This document shows, one piece after another, positions 19,669 to 31,785 of a stretch of DNA of 64,000 bases. Source of the DNA: Collinsella sp. AF23-4AC (GTDB lineage Bacteria; Actinomycetota; Coriobacteriia; Coriobacteriales; Coriobacteriaceae). The notes under the pieces are model-generated. The model worked only from the letters and a program-made list of their open reading frames with translations, searched no databases and was not told the origin of the DNA. The DNA lies in the NCBI RefSeq assembly GCF_003462685.1, contig NZ_QRVE01000003.1:62001-126000 (forward strand). The letters run 5' to 3'. The position numbers were made by a program, and so were the translations under genes. The first letter of the stretch is position 1. Each line of letters begins with the position of its first letter.

Positions 19669-19691
19669 TTAGATGCATATCGAGCATCTAA
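19669..19691. promoter_or_regulatory. Inverted repeat abutting the ribosome site of the next gene
   Basis: TTAGATGC and GCATCTAA, 7 nt apart, end directly before the GAAGGA of the gene at 19705. It could be an operator or an RNA hairpin that hides or frames the ribosome site. Confidence 0.4.
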
Positions 19692-19704
19692 CGAAGGATT
19701 CACT

Positions 19705-20850
19705 ATGCCCCGCAATCAATTCCCGTCGACCCAGCGCTGTAAAGCGTGGGGCCGCATCACCATCCTATTCGCACTCATCGCGCTGGCGATCACCGCGCTT
19801 CCCACGGCGTCGTTCGCCGGCACGGACACCGCAGGAAACGTACTTGCGACCGACAATGACGCCAATCCGTCCGGCGTCGAAGGTGACCTGTACTGGGCAG
19901 GTCAGAGCCTCAACCTGAACGACACCTCCATCCACCGCGATATCATCGCCGCGGGCGATACCCTCTCGATCCGCGACTGCACGGTGGGTGGCGCCGTCCG
20001 CTTGGCGGCGCGTACCATCGACGTTGCCAAGACCACGGTTGATGGCAGCGTGACCGTCGCTGGCCAGCATGTCGTGCTCAATTCCGACAGCACCGCCAAC
20101 TGCTTCTACGCGATAGGTGAGACGGTTGCCCTGCGAGGCTCTACCAAGTCGGCAGCGCTTGCGGGCGACACGGTGACCATCGATGGCACCGTCGATGGCG
20201 ATGTCGAGGTTTGGGCCGACAAGCTCATCCTGGGCAAGAACGCCCGCATCACCGGCACCGTGAACGCTCACGTCTCCGAGGACCCCGAGCGTGCCGCGGG
20301 AGCCGAGGTCGGTGCGCTCAAGATCGACCGCACCGAGAGCGAGGATACTTCCACCGTTAACGATGTCATCGGCGGTATCGTCGCCGCGGCACTCTCGACC
20401 TGCTTTGTCGCCCTACTGCTCGAACTCGTCTTTCCGCGCGCAACCGCCAGCGCCGCCGGCATGCTCCACCAGCGCCCCATGCCCCTGTGGGTGAGCGGTC
20501 TTCTGGGCACGATTGCTATCGTCCCCGCCGTCCTACTGCTAATTATCTCTATCGCTGGTCTGTCGCTTGCCGGAGCCCTCATGTGCGGTGTTATTGGCAT
20601 CGCGCTGGTGTCGAGTGCCTTTGCAGGGTGCGCGATCGCGCGCATGGTCGGACACAGCCAGAACCGCTACGCCATGGCGGCCGCCGGCGGCGTGATCGCA
20701 GGTGCACTTACGGCAATCCCCCTCGTAGGCGATTTCATCAGCGGCGTAGCCTTTGTCTTCACGCTCGGCTACGTTATCCAGATCATCTGGCGCAACGCCC
20801 ACCTCAAACCGCAGCAGCCGGCTAACACGCCAGAACTCCCCACCGCTTAG
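19705..20850 (+). CDS. Secreted bactofilin-like (polymer-forming) protein with C-terminal membrane helices
   Basis: 381 residues. A signal peptide spans residues 1-38 (ILFALIALAITALPTASFA). Residues 60-190 form short repeats of the bactofilin/DUF583 beta-helix type (DGSVTVAG, DGTVDGDVEVWADKLILG). Residues 210-360 hold about four membrane helices. The combination suggests an envelope-associated scaffold or sensor. ATG at 19705 is chosen because GAAGGA precedes it; an upstream in-frame start at 19657 would place the signal peptide internally. Function unassigned. Confidence 0.75.
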   Translation: MPRNQFPSTQRCKAWGRITILFALIALAITALPTASFAGTDTAGNVLATDNDANPSGVEGDLYWAGQSLNLNDTSIHRDIIAAGDTLSIRDCTVGGAVRLAARTIDVAKTTVDGSVTVAGQHVVLNSDSTANCFYAIGETVALRGSTKSAALAGDTVTIDGTVDGDVEVWADKLILGKNARITGTVNAHVSEDPERAAGAEVGALKIDRTESEDTSTVNDVIGGIVAAALSTCFVALLLELVFPRATASAAGMLHQRPMPLWVSGLLGTIAIVPAVLLLIISIAGLSLAGALMCGVIGIALVSSAFAGCAIARMVGHSQNRYAMAAAGGVIAGALTAIPLVGDFISGVAFVFTLGYVIQIIWRNAHLKPQQPANTPELPTA

Positions 20851-20856
20851 CAGCTA

Positions 20857-20891
20857 ACCACCACAAAGGGGACAGGCACCTTTGTGGTGGT
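20857..20891. repeat. REP-like palindrome
   Basis: 13-bp arms ACCACCACAAAGG and its complement around GGACAGGCA. The motif GGGACAGGCACC resembles REP sequences linked to Y1 (RAYT) transposases in many bacteria. No T-run follows, so it is not a typical terminator. Confidence 0.55.
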
Positions 20892-20920
20892 GCAGACCAA
20901 CTCAATCCCCTTGCACCAAA

Positions 20921-20954
20921 AAGGGCGCCGACCATCGCGGTCGGCGCCCTTTCT
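20921..20954. terminator. Bidirectional terminator between the bactofilin-like gene and typA
   Basis: Stem AAGGGCGCCGACC and its complement with a 6-nt loop. T-rich ends are present on both strands (TTTCTT on plus, TTTTTGG on minus). It lies 26 nt past the typA stop. Confidence 0.85.
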
Positions 20955-20979
20955 TATTGGCGGTTATAAGCCCTAGCGC

Positions 20980-22818
<1,839 letters not shown>

Positions 22819-22935
22819 GTAGTTCCCCTATCTTCTATCCATATACAAACGGCACGCGTATGCGGCCCGCCCAGCGATACAACGCTCAGCGGGAATATTG
22901 AGCCTTTTACCGAAAACTCGTTTATTTTAGCGATT

Positions 22936-23385
22936 TTAGATGAGAGGGGTTTCCTCACCTGCAGGTTCAGGGTCGCTCCACATAAAACCATCGCCGGCGC
23001 CCATGCCCTCATACAGCACATATGCCGAAAAGCCGCTCTCGAGCGTCGTCTCAAAGAAGCTCACGAGCAGAGCGTCGTGATAGCCGCCGTCAATCTCGAC
23101 GCAGCCGGTATAGCCGATGGCATAGCGGGCGATACGGCCCAGGCCCTCGTCCTTAAGACCCATCTTGTGCTCGGAGATAAAGTTGGTGGCAGCCTCCAGG
23201 CATGCCTCCTCGCCATCCTCGTCGAGCGCGGCCAGATAGCGGTTGGAAGCAGCGTCCTCGATCGCCACAACTACGCCCGGATTCTCACCGGCGGCAAGGT
23301 CGTCCAAGAACGCACCAATCAGGTCACACACCATGGCGTCGAGCTCGGCGGAGACGTTACCGGCGTCCTGCATATCCTGTGCCAT
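22936..23385 (-). CDS. Conserved hypothetical cytoplasmic protein
   Basis: 149 residues, acidic, with no membrane helix or signal. It appears to be an alpha/beta protein (GVVVAIEDAASNRYLAAL, then GCVEIDGGYHDALLVSF). I do not recognise a family. It ends an operon-like run with the small membrane protein and the bifunctional nuclease upstream, with 30 nt to the next gene, but nothing ties it to their function. Confidence 0.65.
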   Translation of the reverse strand: MAQDMQDAGNVSAELDAMVCDLIGAFLDDLAAGENPGVVVAIEDAASNRYLAALDEDGEEACLEAATNFISEHKMGLKDEGLGRIARYAIGYTGCVEIDGGYHDALLVSFFETTLESGFSAYVLYEGMGAGDGFMWSDPEPAGEETPLI

Positions 23386-23415
23386 CTTTAGACCTTCCCA
23401 TCGAGTCTCGCGTCG

Positions 23416-23772
23416 TTACAGTTCCTGTGCCTCGGCAGCGATCTTGGCGGCAGCGTCGCGGGCGCGCATCATATCCATCGCGCGCTTGTCGAGTACCTTG
23501 ATCTGGTTGGTCAGCATGACCGCATCGACCACACCCCAGATTACCAAGCCTGTTGAAATCGAAAACCCAAGCGCACCAACTGTACCACGAAGGCGCGAGC
23601 AGATTGCCGCGACAAGGGCGGAGACGACAACCATCTTGATAAACGAGCCGCGGCGCTCGCGAAGCGTGCGGGCCTGCGTCACATAGGCAATGCGAGCCGC
23701 CTCAGAAGCCTCCGAGCGCATCTGGGCCTCGCGTGCAATGGCCGCCGCCTCAACCGACATACCGCTGGCCAT
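23416..23772 (-). CDS. Small membrane protein, two predicted helices
   Basis: 118 residues. A short charged N-terminus, two membrane segments at about 45-85 (VVVSALVAAICSRLRG, then LGFSISTGLVIWGVVDAVML), and an amphipathic Ala/Arg-rich tail. ATG at 23772 is preferred because GGAG lies 9 nt upstream. An alternative ATG at 23805 overlaps the stop of the preceding gene and could be used by coupling. Family unknown. Confidence 0.6.
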   Translation of the reverse strand: MASGMSVEAAAIAREAQMRSEASEAARIAYVTQARTLRERRGSFIKMVVVSALVAAICSRLRGTVGALGFSISTGLVIWGVVDAVMLTNQIKVLDKRAMDMMRARDAAAKIAAEAQEL

Positions 23773-23805
23773 CAGCGAACACTCCGCAACCCTGCCGCCC
23801 CGCAT

Positions 23806-24306
23806 TTAGAAGTCATCGGGGGAGAGCGTATGGACGAACTCGTCGAACTTCTCGAACTCCTGCTCGTCGTCGACATCCTCGGCGTGGGTGGAAACAGTGC
23901 CCAGGCGATTCATGATGTCGTCCTCCACAAACATGGGAGCATTGCTGCGCACGGCAAGGGCAATGGCATCACTGGGACGAGCGTCGATCTTGCGCTCCTC
24001 GCCATCGGCCAGTACGACGATCGTCGCGTAGAACACCGGCGGCTCGGCGCGGACGATCTCGATGCGCTCGAGCTTGGCGCCCAGGGCGTCAACGGTATCG
24101 AGCAACAGATCATGGGTGATCGGGCGCTCGGCGCGGCCGCTATCGATGCCGCGGCTGATGGCAGCAGCTTCAAACGAACCAGTCTGAATGGAAAGGGAAC
24201 GCAGCGGCGCGGGCGAGTCCGATTTGCTGCTGCGCTCACGAAGCACGATAAGCGATGGCACGGGACCGGCGGCCATGACGATGGTCTCTATGTCGACACG
24301 AACCAT
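23806..24306 (-). CDS. Bifunctional nuclease (BFN, DUF151) domain protein
   Basis: Family of about 160-residue proteins with reported DNase/RNase activity, widespread in actinobacteria. The core includes ARPSDAIALAVRSNAPMFVED and ITHDLLLDTVDALG. An acidic C-terminal tail of about 25 residues ends SPDDF. ATG at 24306 is preceded by GGAGG with 6-nt spacing; ten upstream codons in frame have no ribosome site. First gene of the three-gene run down to 22936. Confidence 0.85.
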   Translation of the reverse strand: MVRVDIETIVMAAGPVPSLIVLRERSSKSDSPAPLRSLSIQTGSFEAAAISRGIDSGRAERPITHDLLLDTVDALGAKLERIEIVRAEPPVFYATIVVLADGEERKIDARPSDAIALAVRSNAPMFVEDDIMNRLGTVSTHAEDVDDEQEFEKFDEFVHTLSPDDF

Positions 24307-24445
24307 GGAACACCTCCGGTACGTAGCGGTTAACACGCGGCAGCCCGCCGCATTGAATAGCTATACTACCCAATCTTTCGCACAGCACACAAAATCAAAG
24401 TAGTTAATTTGGGACGGGGCTTTTTTGACTACTTTCAGTAGGTAA

Positions 24446-24476
24446 GAAAAAAGCCCCGAGGCAACGCCCCAGGGCT
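24446..24476 (-). terminator. Terminator of the tRNA cluster
   Basis: Stem AGCCCTGGG/CTCGGGGCT followed on the minus strand by TTTTTTC, just past the last tRNA-Ile. Confidence 0.8.
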
Positions 24477-24490
24477 CTTCACAGTTTTGA

Positions 24491-24567
24491 TGGTGGACCT
24501 GACAAGATTCGAACTTGTGACCTCCCGGTTATCAGCCGGACGCTCTAACCAACTGAGCTACAGGTCC
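24491..24567 (-). tRNA. tRNA-Ile (anticodon GAT), copy 1
   Basis: Acceptor GGACCTG pairs with CAGGTCC, then A and an encoded CCA. The anticodon loop is CTGATAA. The sequence is identical to the copy at 24715-24791. Confidence 0.96.
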
Positions 24568-24571
24568 ATCA

Positions 24572-24647
24572 TGGTGGAGGTTAGGGGGATCGAACCCCTG
24601 ACCTCAGGCTTGCAAAGCCCGCGCTCTCCCAGCTGAGCTAAACCCCC
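24572..24647 (-). tRNA. tRNA-Ala (anticodon TGC)
   Basis: Acceptor GGGGGTT pairs with AACCTCC (one G-U), then A and encoded CCA. The anticodon loop is TTTGCAA. It is separated from copy 1 of tRNA-Ile by 4 nt, so they share a transcript. Confidence 0.96.
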
Positions 24648-24658
24648 ACGGAGACAGT

Positions 24659-24703
24659 AATAAACACCCCAGCGGCGACTCGGCTCTCGCTGGGGTGTTT
24701 ATT
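24659..24703. terminator. Long hairpin between tRNA-Ile copy 2 and tRNA-Ala
   Basis: 16-bp perfect stem AATAAACACCCCAGCG with a 13-nt loop. Terminator-like, but with only a short T-rich tail on either strand. Confidence 0.6.
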
Positions 24704-24714
24704 GCGAAAGAAAG

Positions 24715-24791
24715 TGGTGGACCTGACAAGATTCGAACTTGTGACCTCCCGGTTATCAGCCGGACGCTCTAACCAACTGAGCTACAGGTCC
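24715..24791 (-). tRNA. tRNA-Ile (anticodon GAT), copy 2
   Basis: Same sequence as the copy at 24491-24567, including the encoded CCA. First tRNA of the cluster in the direction of transcription. Confidence 0.96.
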
Positions 24792-24860
24792 ATCGCGCAA
24801 GGGATATATTAGACGAGTCGTTACGCGCGCGTCAACAACTTTTTTGAAAATCTTTGGGGC

Positions 24861-24996
24861 GTGTCTGGAGGGCGGGCGAGATGGGTTAGGTTTGCTGCTC
24901 GGGCAGTCCTGCGCAAGACGAAGGCCACATTAAGTGGCCTTCTTTGCGTGCGGAACTCGCGACAAACCTAACCCATCTCGCCCGCCCTCCAGACAC
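24861..24996. repeat. Long palindromic element with 33-bp perfect arms
   Basis: 24861-24893 is the exact reverse complement of 24964-24996. Inside is a second hairpin (GAAGGCCAC and GTGGCCTTC around ATTAA) flanked by CGCAA/TTGCG. No coding capacity. It sits between a tRNA and gyrA. MITE-like or a large REP-type repeat. Confidence 0.85.
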
Positions 24997-25012
24997 AGGT
25001 TCCAAGATTGAC

Positions 25013-25044
25013 AAAAAGCGGTCGGCGCGCAGTGCGCCGACCGC
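25013..25044 (-). terminator. Rho-independent terminator of gyrA
   Basis: 11-bp stem GCGGTCGGCGC with a 5-nt loop, followed on the minus strand by TTTTTGTC, 40 nt past the gyrA stop. Confidence 0.9.
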
Positions 25045-25083
25045 CGATATATGGGGTCTGATGGTTTTACCAGAGAGGGCTAC

Positions 25084-27828
25084 TTACTCGTCTAGGAGAT
25101 CCTGCGGCACTTCGTTTCCGTCGCCTAGGTCGACGGGGGCTTTTTCGGCATCGGCTACGCCCTCACCCTCGACGTCCTCGCCTTCGGGCTTCTCCTTGGC
25201 GGCCGTCATGCGGGCGACGGCGCATACGCGGTCGTTGTCGTCGACGGTCATCATCTTGACGCCCTGGGTGGCGCGACCGGTTTGGCTGATCTCGTCGGTC
25301 TTGACGCGAATGACCGTCGCGCCCTCCGTCACGATGAACAGCTCATGCTGCGGGCCCACCGTCTTCATGGCTGCGAGGTTACCCTTGCGTTCGGTCATCT
25401 GGATGGTGTAGACGCCCTGGCCGCCGCGGTTCTGCTCCGGGTAGTCCGCAACCGGCGTGCGCTTGCCGTAGCCGCGCTCGGTAATGACAAACAGGTCACC
25501 ATTGCCGTTGGTAACCTCCATACCCAAAACGCTCACGCCTTCCTTCATGCCGATACCGCGGACGCCGCTGGTATCGCGACCGGTGGCGCGCACCTGGTCC
25601 TCGGGGAACATAATCGCCTTGCCCGCGGTGGTTGCCATTATGATCTTGTCACCCTCACGCACGCGGCGTACAGCGAGCAGCGCGTCGTCGTCCCTCAGGT
25701 TGATGGCGATCAGGCCATCACGGCGGCTACGGTCGTAGGCGCTCATCACGGTCTTCTTGACCATGCCGCTCTTGGTGGCAAACATCAGATACTCGTCGGC
25801 GGGGAACTCGCGGCAGCTGATGACACTCGCAATCTTCTCGCCCTCCTCGAAAGGCAACAGGTTGACGATCGCGGTGCCGCGCGCCTGGCGCGTACCCACC
25901 GGCAGCTCGTGCACCTTCAGGCGATAGACCTTGCCCTTGCTCGAGAAGAACAGCACGTACTCGTGCGTGGACGCGATAAACATCTCGTCGATAACGTCGT
26001 CCTCTTTGAGGTTGACGCCCGACACACCCTTGCCGCCGCGCTTCTGGGCGCGGTAGGCGGCCACCGGGATGCGCTTGACATAGCCGGTATGGGTGATGGT
26101 CACGACCATGTCCTCGTCGGCAATCAGGTCTTCGACGTCCAGGTCCTTCTCCACATGGCTGATCTCGGTGCGGCGCTTGTCGCCGAACTTCTTGGAGATC
26201 TCGCGCATCTCTTCCTTGATGACGCCCAGGATCTTCTCCTCGTGCGCCAGCAGGTCCTCGTAGTAGGCGATGGCGCGACGCAAGCCGTCCAGCTCCTCCT
26301 GAATCTTGTCGCGCTCCAGGCCGGTCAGGCGGCGCAGCTTCATCTCGAGGATGGCCGTGGTCTGCTCGGGCGTAAAGCCAAAGCGCTCGATCAGGCGGCT
26401 GCTGGCCTCAGAATCGGTCTGCGAGGAGCGGATGATGCTGATGACCTCGTCGATATGGTCGAGAGCCATCAGGTAGCCCTCGAGGATATGGGCACGCGCC
26501 TGGGCCTTTTTAAGGTCGAAGCGGGTGCGGCGGGTGACGACGTCGACCTGGTGGTCGATGTAGTGCTGCAGCATCTCGCGCAGGCTCAGGCATTTGGGAA
26601 CGCCGTTGACAAGTGCCAGGTTGTTGGCGCCAAAGGTCGTCTGCAGCGAGGTGTACTTATACAGATTGTTGAGCACGACTTGCGGAATGACGCCCTTCTT
26701 GAGCTCGATGACCAGACGGATACCCTTCTGGTTGGACTCATCGCGCATATCCGAGATGCCCTCGATGCGCTTATCGTTGACGAGCTGGGCGATCTTCTCC
26801 TGCAGGGTGCCCTTGTTGACCATGTAGGGAATCTCGGTAAAGACCAAGCGGCTGCGACCGGTCTTGGTGGACTCCACGTGCGCCTTGGCACGCACGGTAA
26901 TGGAGCCGCGGCCGGTCTCGTAGCTCTGCTTAATGCCGGCGCTGCCCATGATGATGGCGCCGGTGGGGAAGTCCGGACCGGGCATGATCTGCATGAGCTC
27001 GTCGACGGTGGCCTCGGGGTTGTCGATCAGGTAGCAGGTGGCCTCGATCGCCTCGGTGAGGTTATGCGGGGCGATGTTGGTGGCCATGCCGACGGCGATG
27101 CCCTGGCTGCCGTTGACCAGCAGGTTGGGGAAGCGCGCGGGCAGCGCCTGGGGCTCGGCGAGCGACTCATCGTAGTTGGGCTGCCAGTCGACGGTATCCT
27201 TCTGCAGGTCGCGCAGCAGCTCCATGGCGGGCTTTGCCAGGCGGCTCTCGGTGTAACGCATGGCGGCGGCGCCGTCGCCATCGATGTTGCCAAAGTTGCC
27301 GTGACCGTCGATGAGCGGCGTGCGCATGGAGAACCACTGCGCCAGGCGGACCATGGCCTCGTAGACCGCGAAGTCACCGTGCGGATGGTACTTACCGATA
27401 ACTTCGCCGACCGTCCAAGCGGACTTCTTGTGCGGACGGTTGGGGTAGATGCCGCTCTCGTTCATGGCGTACAGGATGCGACGGTGCACCGGCTTTAAGC
27501 CATCGCGCACGTCCGGCAGGGCGCGCGCCGTGATGACCGACATCGAGTACTCGATGAACGACTGCTTCATCTCGCGGCCGAACTCCGAAATCTGGAGCTG
27601 ACCGCCGTTGATATCCTCGCCGGCCGAGGCGCCACGGTCGACTTCGCCAAAGCTCTCCTCGAGCTCGGCGTCGTCGTCCTCTTCCTCATCATCGGCATCG
27701 GGGTTATAGGCGTCCGGATCGCCGTCCTCGCCCTGCTCAGCACGGGCAAGCAGGCGCTTCAGATCATCGGGCATGCCGGCGTCGCCGGCCTCGTCCATAC
27801 CCTCGTTATTGTTGATATCGTCTGCCAC
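25084..27828 (-). CDS. gyrA: DNA gyrase subunit A
   Basis: Breaks and rejoins DNA in the A2B2 gyrase. The core starts near residue 85 ([18 protein letters not shown]). The catalytic Tyr is in [11 protein letters not shown], and the GyrA box is QKRGGKG before the C-terminal beta-pinwheel. 914 residues. Two oddities: an acidic N-terminal extension of about 80 residues rich in Asp and Glu, absent from typical GyrA, and the quinolone region [12 protein letters not shown], with Phe where E. coli has Ser83 and Glu where it has Asp87. The Phe codon is TTC. Downstream of gyrB, separated by 155 nt. Confidence 0.97.
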   Translation of the reverse strand: MADDINNNEGMDEAGDAGMPDDLKRLLARAEQGEDGDPDAYNPDADDEEEDDDAELEESFGEVDRGASAGEDINGGQLQISEFGREMKQSFIEYSMSVITARALPDVRDGLKPVHRRILYAMNESGIYPNRPHKKSAWTVGEVIGKYHPHGDFAVYEAMVRLAQWFSMRTPLIDGHGNFGNIDGDGAAAMRYTESRLAKPAMELLRDLQKDTVDWQPNYDESLAEPQALPARFPNLLVNGSQGIAVGMATNIAPHNLTEAIEATCYLIDNPEATVDELMQIMPGPDFPTGAIIMGSAGIKQSYETGRGSITVRAKAHVESTKTGRSRLVFTEIPYMVNKGTLQEKIAQLVNDKRIEGISDMRDESNQKGIRLVIELKKGVIPQVVLNNLYKYTSLQTTFGANNLALVNGVPKCLSLREMLQHYIDHQVDVVTRRTRFDLKKAQARAHILEGYLMALDHIDEVISIIRSSQTDSEASSRLIERFGFTPEQTTAILEMKLRRLTGLERDKIQEELDGLRRAIAYYEDLLAHEEKILGVIKEEMREISKKFGDKRRTEISHVEKDLDVEDLIADEDMVVTITHTGYVKRIPVAAYRAQKRGGKGVSGVNLKEDDVIDEMFIASTHEYVLFFSSKGKVYRLKVHELPVGTRQARGTAIVNLLPFEEGEKIASVISCREFPADEYLMFATKSGMVKKTVMSAYDRSRRDGLIAINLRDDDALLAVRRVREGDKIIMATTAGKAIMFPEDQVRATGRDTSGVRGIGMKEGVSVLGMEVTNGNGDLFVITERGYGKRTPVADYPEQNRGGQGVYTIQMTERKGNLAAMKTVGPQHELFIVTEGATVIRVKTDEISQTGRATQGVKMMTVDDNDRVCAVARMTAAKEKPEGEDVEGEGVADAEKAPVDLGDGNEVPQDLLDE

Positions 27829-27983
27829 GTTACCTCCTCATGGTTTGCGTGGTCCATTAGTTCCCTGCCACGGAGACGGCTTTTCCAGGTGCCGCAGATT
27901 CGCTCGAAAGAGGAGGGAAGCGTACTTGGGTACGCGACCGACGATTGAGGGCGAAGGTGCGGTGGCTGGGAAAGCCGAACAGG

Positions 27984-30056
<2,073 letters not shown>

Positions 30057-30063
30057 TTATCGT

Positions 30064-30093
30064 AAAAAAATACCCTCGGGACCGAGGGTATTT
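30064..30093 (-). terminator. Strong terminator between dciA and gyrB
   Basis: Stem AAATACCCTCGG and its complement with a 2-nt loop, followed by seven T on the minus strand. It ends the dnaA-dnaN-recF-dciA transcript. Confidence 0.9.
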
Positions 30094-30119
30094 GGCTCTA
30101 CAAGGCCACCAGATGCGAT

Positions 30120-30683
30120 TTAAGGCTCTTTTTTGCTTTGCACGCCCTTGGCCCACTCGGCACTGGCTCTCATGGCATTCTCGAGGGCCTCGCGCAGTTT
30201 TTGGTCTTCGATGGGCGCCACCTGGCGCTCGATCTCGGTGCACTCGGCCTCACTTAGGTCGGCGTGCGGGGCCGGCGGGCGCTCGGTCGTCGCCGGGCGC
30301 AGGCGCTCCTTGGCGGCGGGCGGCGTGTGACCGGGCGCGGTGGTTTTGAACACCAGGCCGTCCACATGCGCACCGGCGCGCTCCATGCGCGCGCGGATGA
30401 TCTCGCGCAACAGCGTCATTTCCTGCGTCCACGAGGGCGAGTCGAGATACACCAGCAGCTCATTGGACTCGGGCAGGTAGCGCAGTCCCGTCACATGCCG
30501 CCCCTCGCGCGTGCCCGAGCACACCGCGTTCCATGCGCGATAGACCGTGCGCGACTCCTCGGCGGCCTCCATCTGCGCACGGCGCTTAGGCGTTGCAGCC
30601 GCCAGGATGCGCTGGCGCTCTGCGTTCAAAAACCCGCTGAAGGCGACTGTCTCGCTCTCGCGCTCGTAATTAGCACGTCTCAC
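30120..30683 (-). CDS. dciA: DciA-family protein (DUF721)
   Basis: In actinobacteria DciA interacts with and helps load the replicative helicase where DnaC is absent. The DUF721 core is at about residues 45-110 (VYRAWNAVCSGTREGRHVTG, then LLVYLDSPSWTQEMTLLREI). The C-terminal half is charged and probably disordered. 187 residues. The GTG start at 30683 overlaps the end of recF by 14 nt, pointing to translational coupling. Position between recF and gyrB is the classic actinobacterial place for this gene. Confidence 0.88.
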   Translation of the reverse strand: MRRANYERESETVAFSGFLNAERQRILAAATPKRRAQMEAAEESRTVYRAWNAVCSGTREGRHVTGLRYLPESNELLVYLDSPSWTQEMTLLREIIRARMERAGAHVDGLVFKTTAPGHTPPAAKERLRPATTERPPAPHADLSEAECTEIERQVAPIEDQKLREALENAMRASAEWAKGVQSKKEP

Positions 30684-31776
30684 CCATGCTCACCACCTTG
30701 GCTCGATCAAGCAGGTCATCGGTAAAGTACCCCAGGTTGGTCGTAGTTATGACCGTCTGGATATCATCGCCAATCAGCCGCAGGAAAGCGCCGCGACGCT
30801 CGCCGTCGAGCTCGCTCATCACGTCGTCCAAAAGCAGCAGTGGGGCGGTGCCCAGGACATCGCGAGCCACGGCAACCTCGGCCACCTTCCAGGACAGCAC
30901 CAGCGTGCGCTGCTGTCCTTGGCTGGCAAATGAACGGGCGGAGCGACCCGCCACGGTAAACTCAATCTCGTCGCGATGCGGTCCCACCAACGTCACGCCG
31001 CGGCGAATTTCCTCGTCGGCATGCTCGTCAAGGGCGGCCAGCATGCGCTCGTACGCCCAACCCTTCAGCTCTTCGCGATCCTCGACCTGGGGCAAAGCCC
31101 CCAGCGTGGACGCATAGGTCACGTTGGCGGCCTCACCTGACGCTACTTGCCCGTAGGCAGTGTGCACATGGCCCGCCAGCCGGTCGAGCAGAGCCAACCG
31201 GTGCACGAGCAGGGCCGAGCCCGCGCGGGCAATCGAATCGTTCCACGCGCCGAGCATCTCGCGGCAGCACCAGGTCTCCTTGAGCAAGGCGTTACGCTGG
31301 GTCACGCAGCGCCCATAGGTGCTCGCAAGATCGGCATAGCGTGCGCTCAGTTGCATGCCAAAGTCATCGAGGGCGGCGCGGCGCACACTGGCGCCACGCT
31401 TAACCATGTCCAGATGGTCGGGGCAAAACAGCACGCTCGGAAGAACCCCGCGCACACCGGCGGCAGAGCATCTCTTGCCGTTGCGGCTAAACGAGCGCTT
31501 ACCGTCCTCCGCGCTCAATCCCATATCAAGCACGCGGCCGTCGCCCTCGAGCCTCAGCTCGATCTTGCACGAGCCCACGCCGTCATGGACGAGCTCGGCT
31601 GCGGTCGGATGCCTAAACGAGGCGCCGCTCGTCAGCAGCTGCAGCGCCTCTATGAGATTGGTCTTTCCCGCCGCGTTGGGTCCCGCAAGTATCGTCACGC
31701 CCTCGTCCAGGGCAAGGTGATAGCTATCGAAGCTGCGGTAGTGCGCGACGGAAAGATCGCGGGCGAACATGGTCAT
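30670..31776 (-). CDS. recF: DNA replication and repair protein RecF
   Basis: SMC-like ATPase that helps load RecA at gaps. Walker A GPNAAGKTNLIEAL near residue 32, the signature region FASQGQQRTLVLSWKVAEV, and Walker B PLLLLDDVMSELD near residue 315. 368 residues is normal. It starts 9 nt after the dnaN stop; ATG at 31770 is an alternative start. Confidence 0.96.
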   Translation of the reverse strand: MTMFARDLSVAHYRSFDSYHLALDEGVTILAGPNAAGKTNLIEALQLLTSGASFRHPTAAELVHDGVGSCKIELRLEGDGRVLDMGLSAEDGKRSFSRNGKRCSAAGVRGVLPSVLFCPDHLDMVKRGASVRRAALDDFGMQLSARYADLASTYGRCVTQRNALLKETWCCREMLGAWNDSIARAGSALLVHRLALLDRLAGHVHTAYGQVASGEAANVTYASTLGALPQVEDREELKGWAYERMLAALDEHADEEIRRGVTLVGPHRDEIEFTVAGRSARSFASQGQQRTLVLSWKVAEVAVARDVLGTAPLLLLDDVMSELDGERRGAFLRLIGDDIQTVITTTNLGYFTDDLLDRAKVVSMGETC

Positions 31777-31785
31777 GGCGCAGCG

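Noticed and set aside
27829..27983. Hairpin GCGTACTTGGGTACGC between gyrB and gyrA as a terminator
   Set aside because: The 6-bp stem (27920-27935) has no T-run, and gyrA probably continues from the gyrB transcript. It may be a minor repeat.
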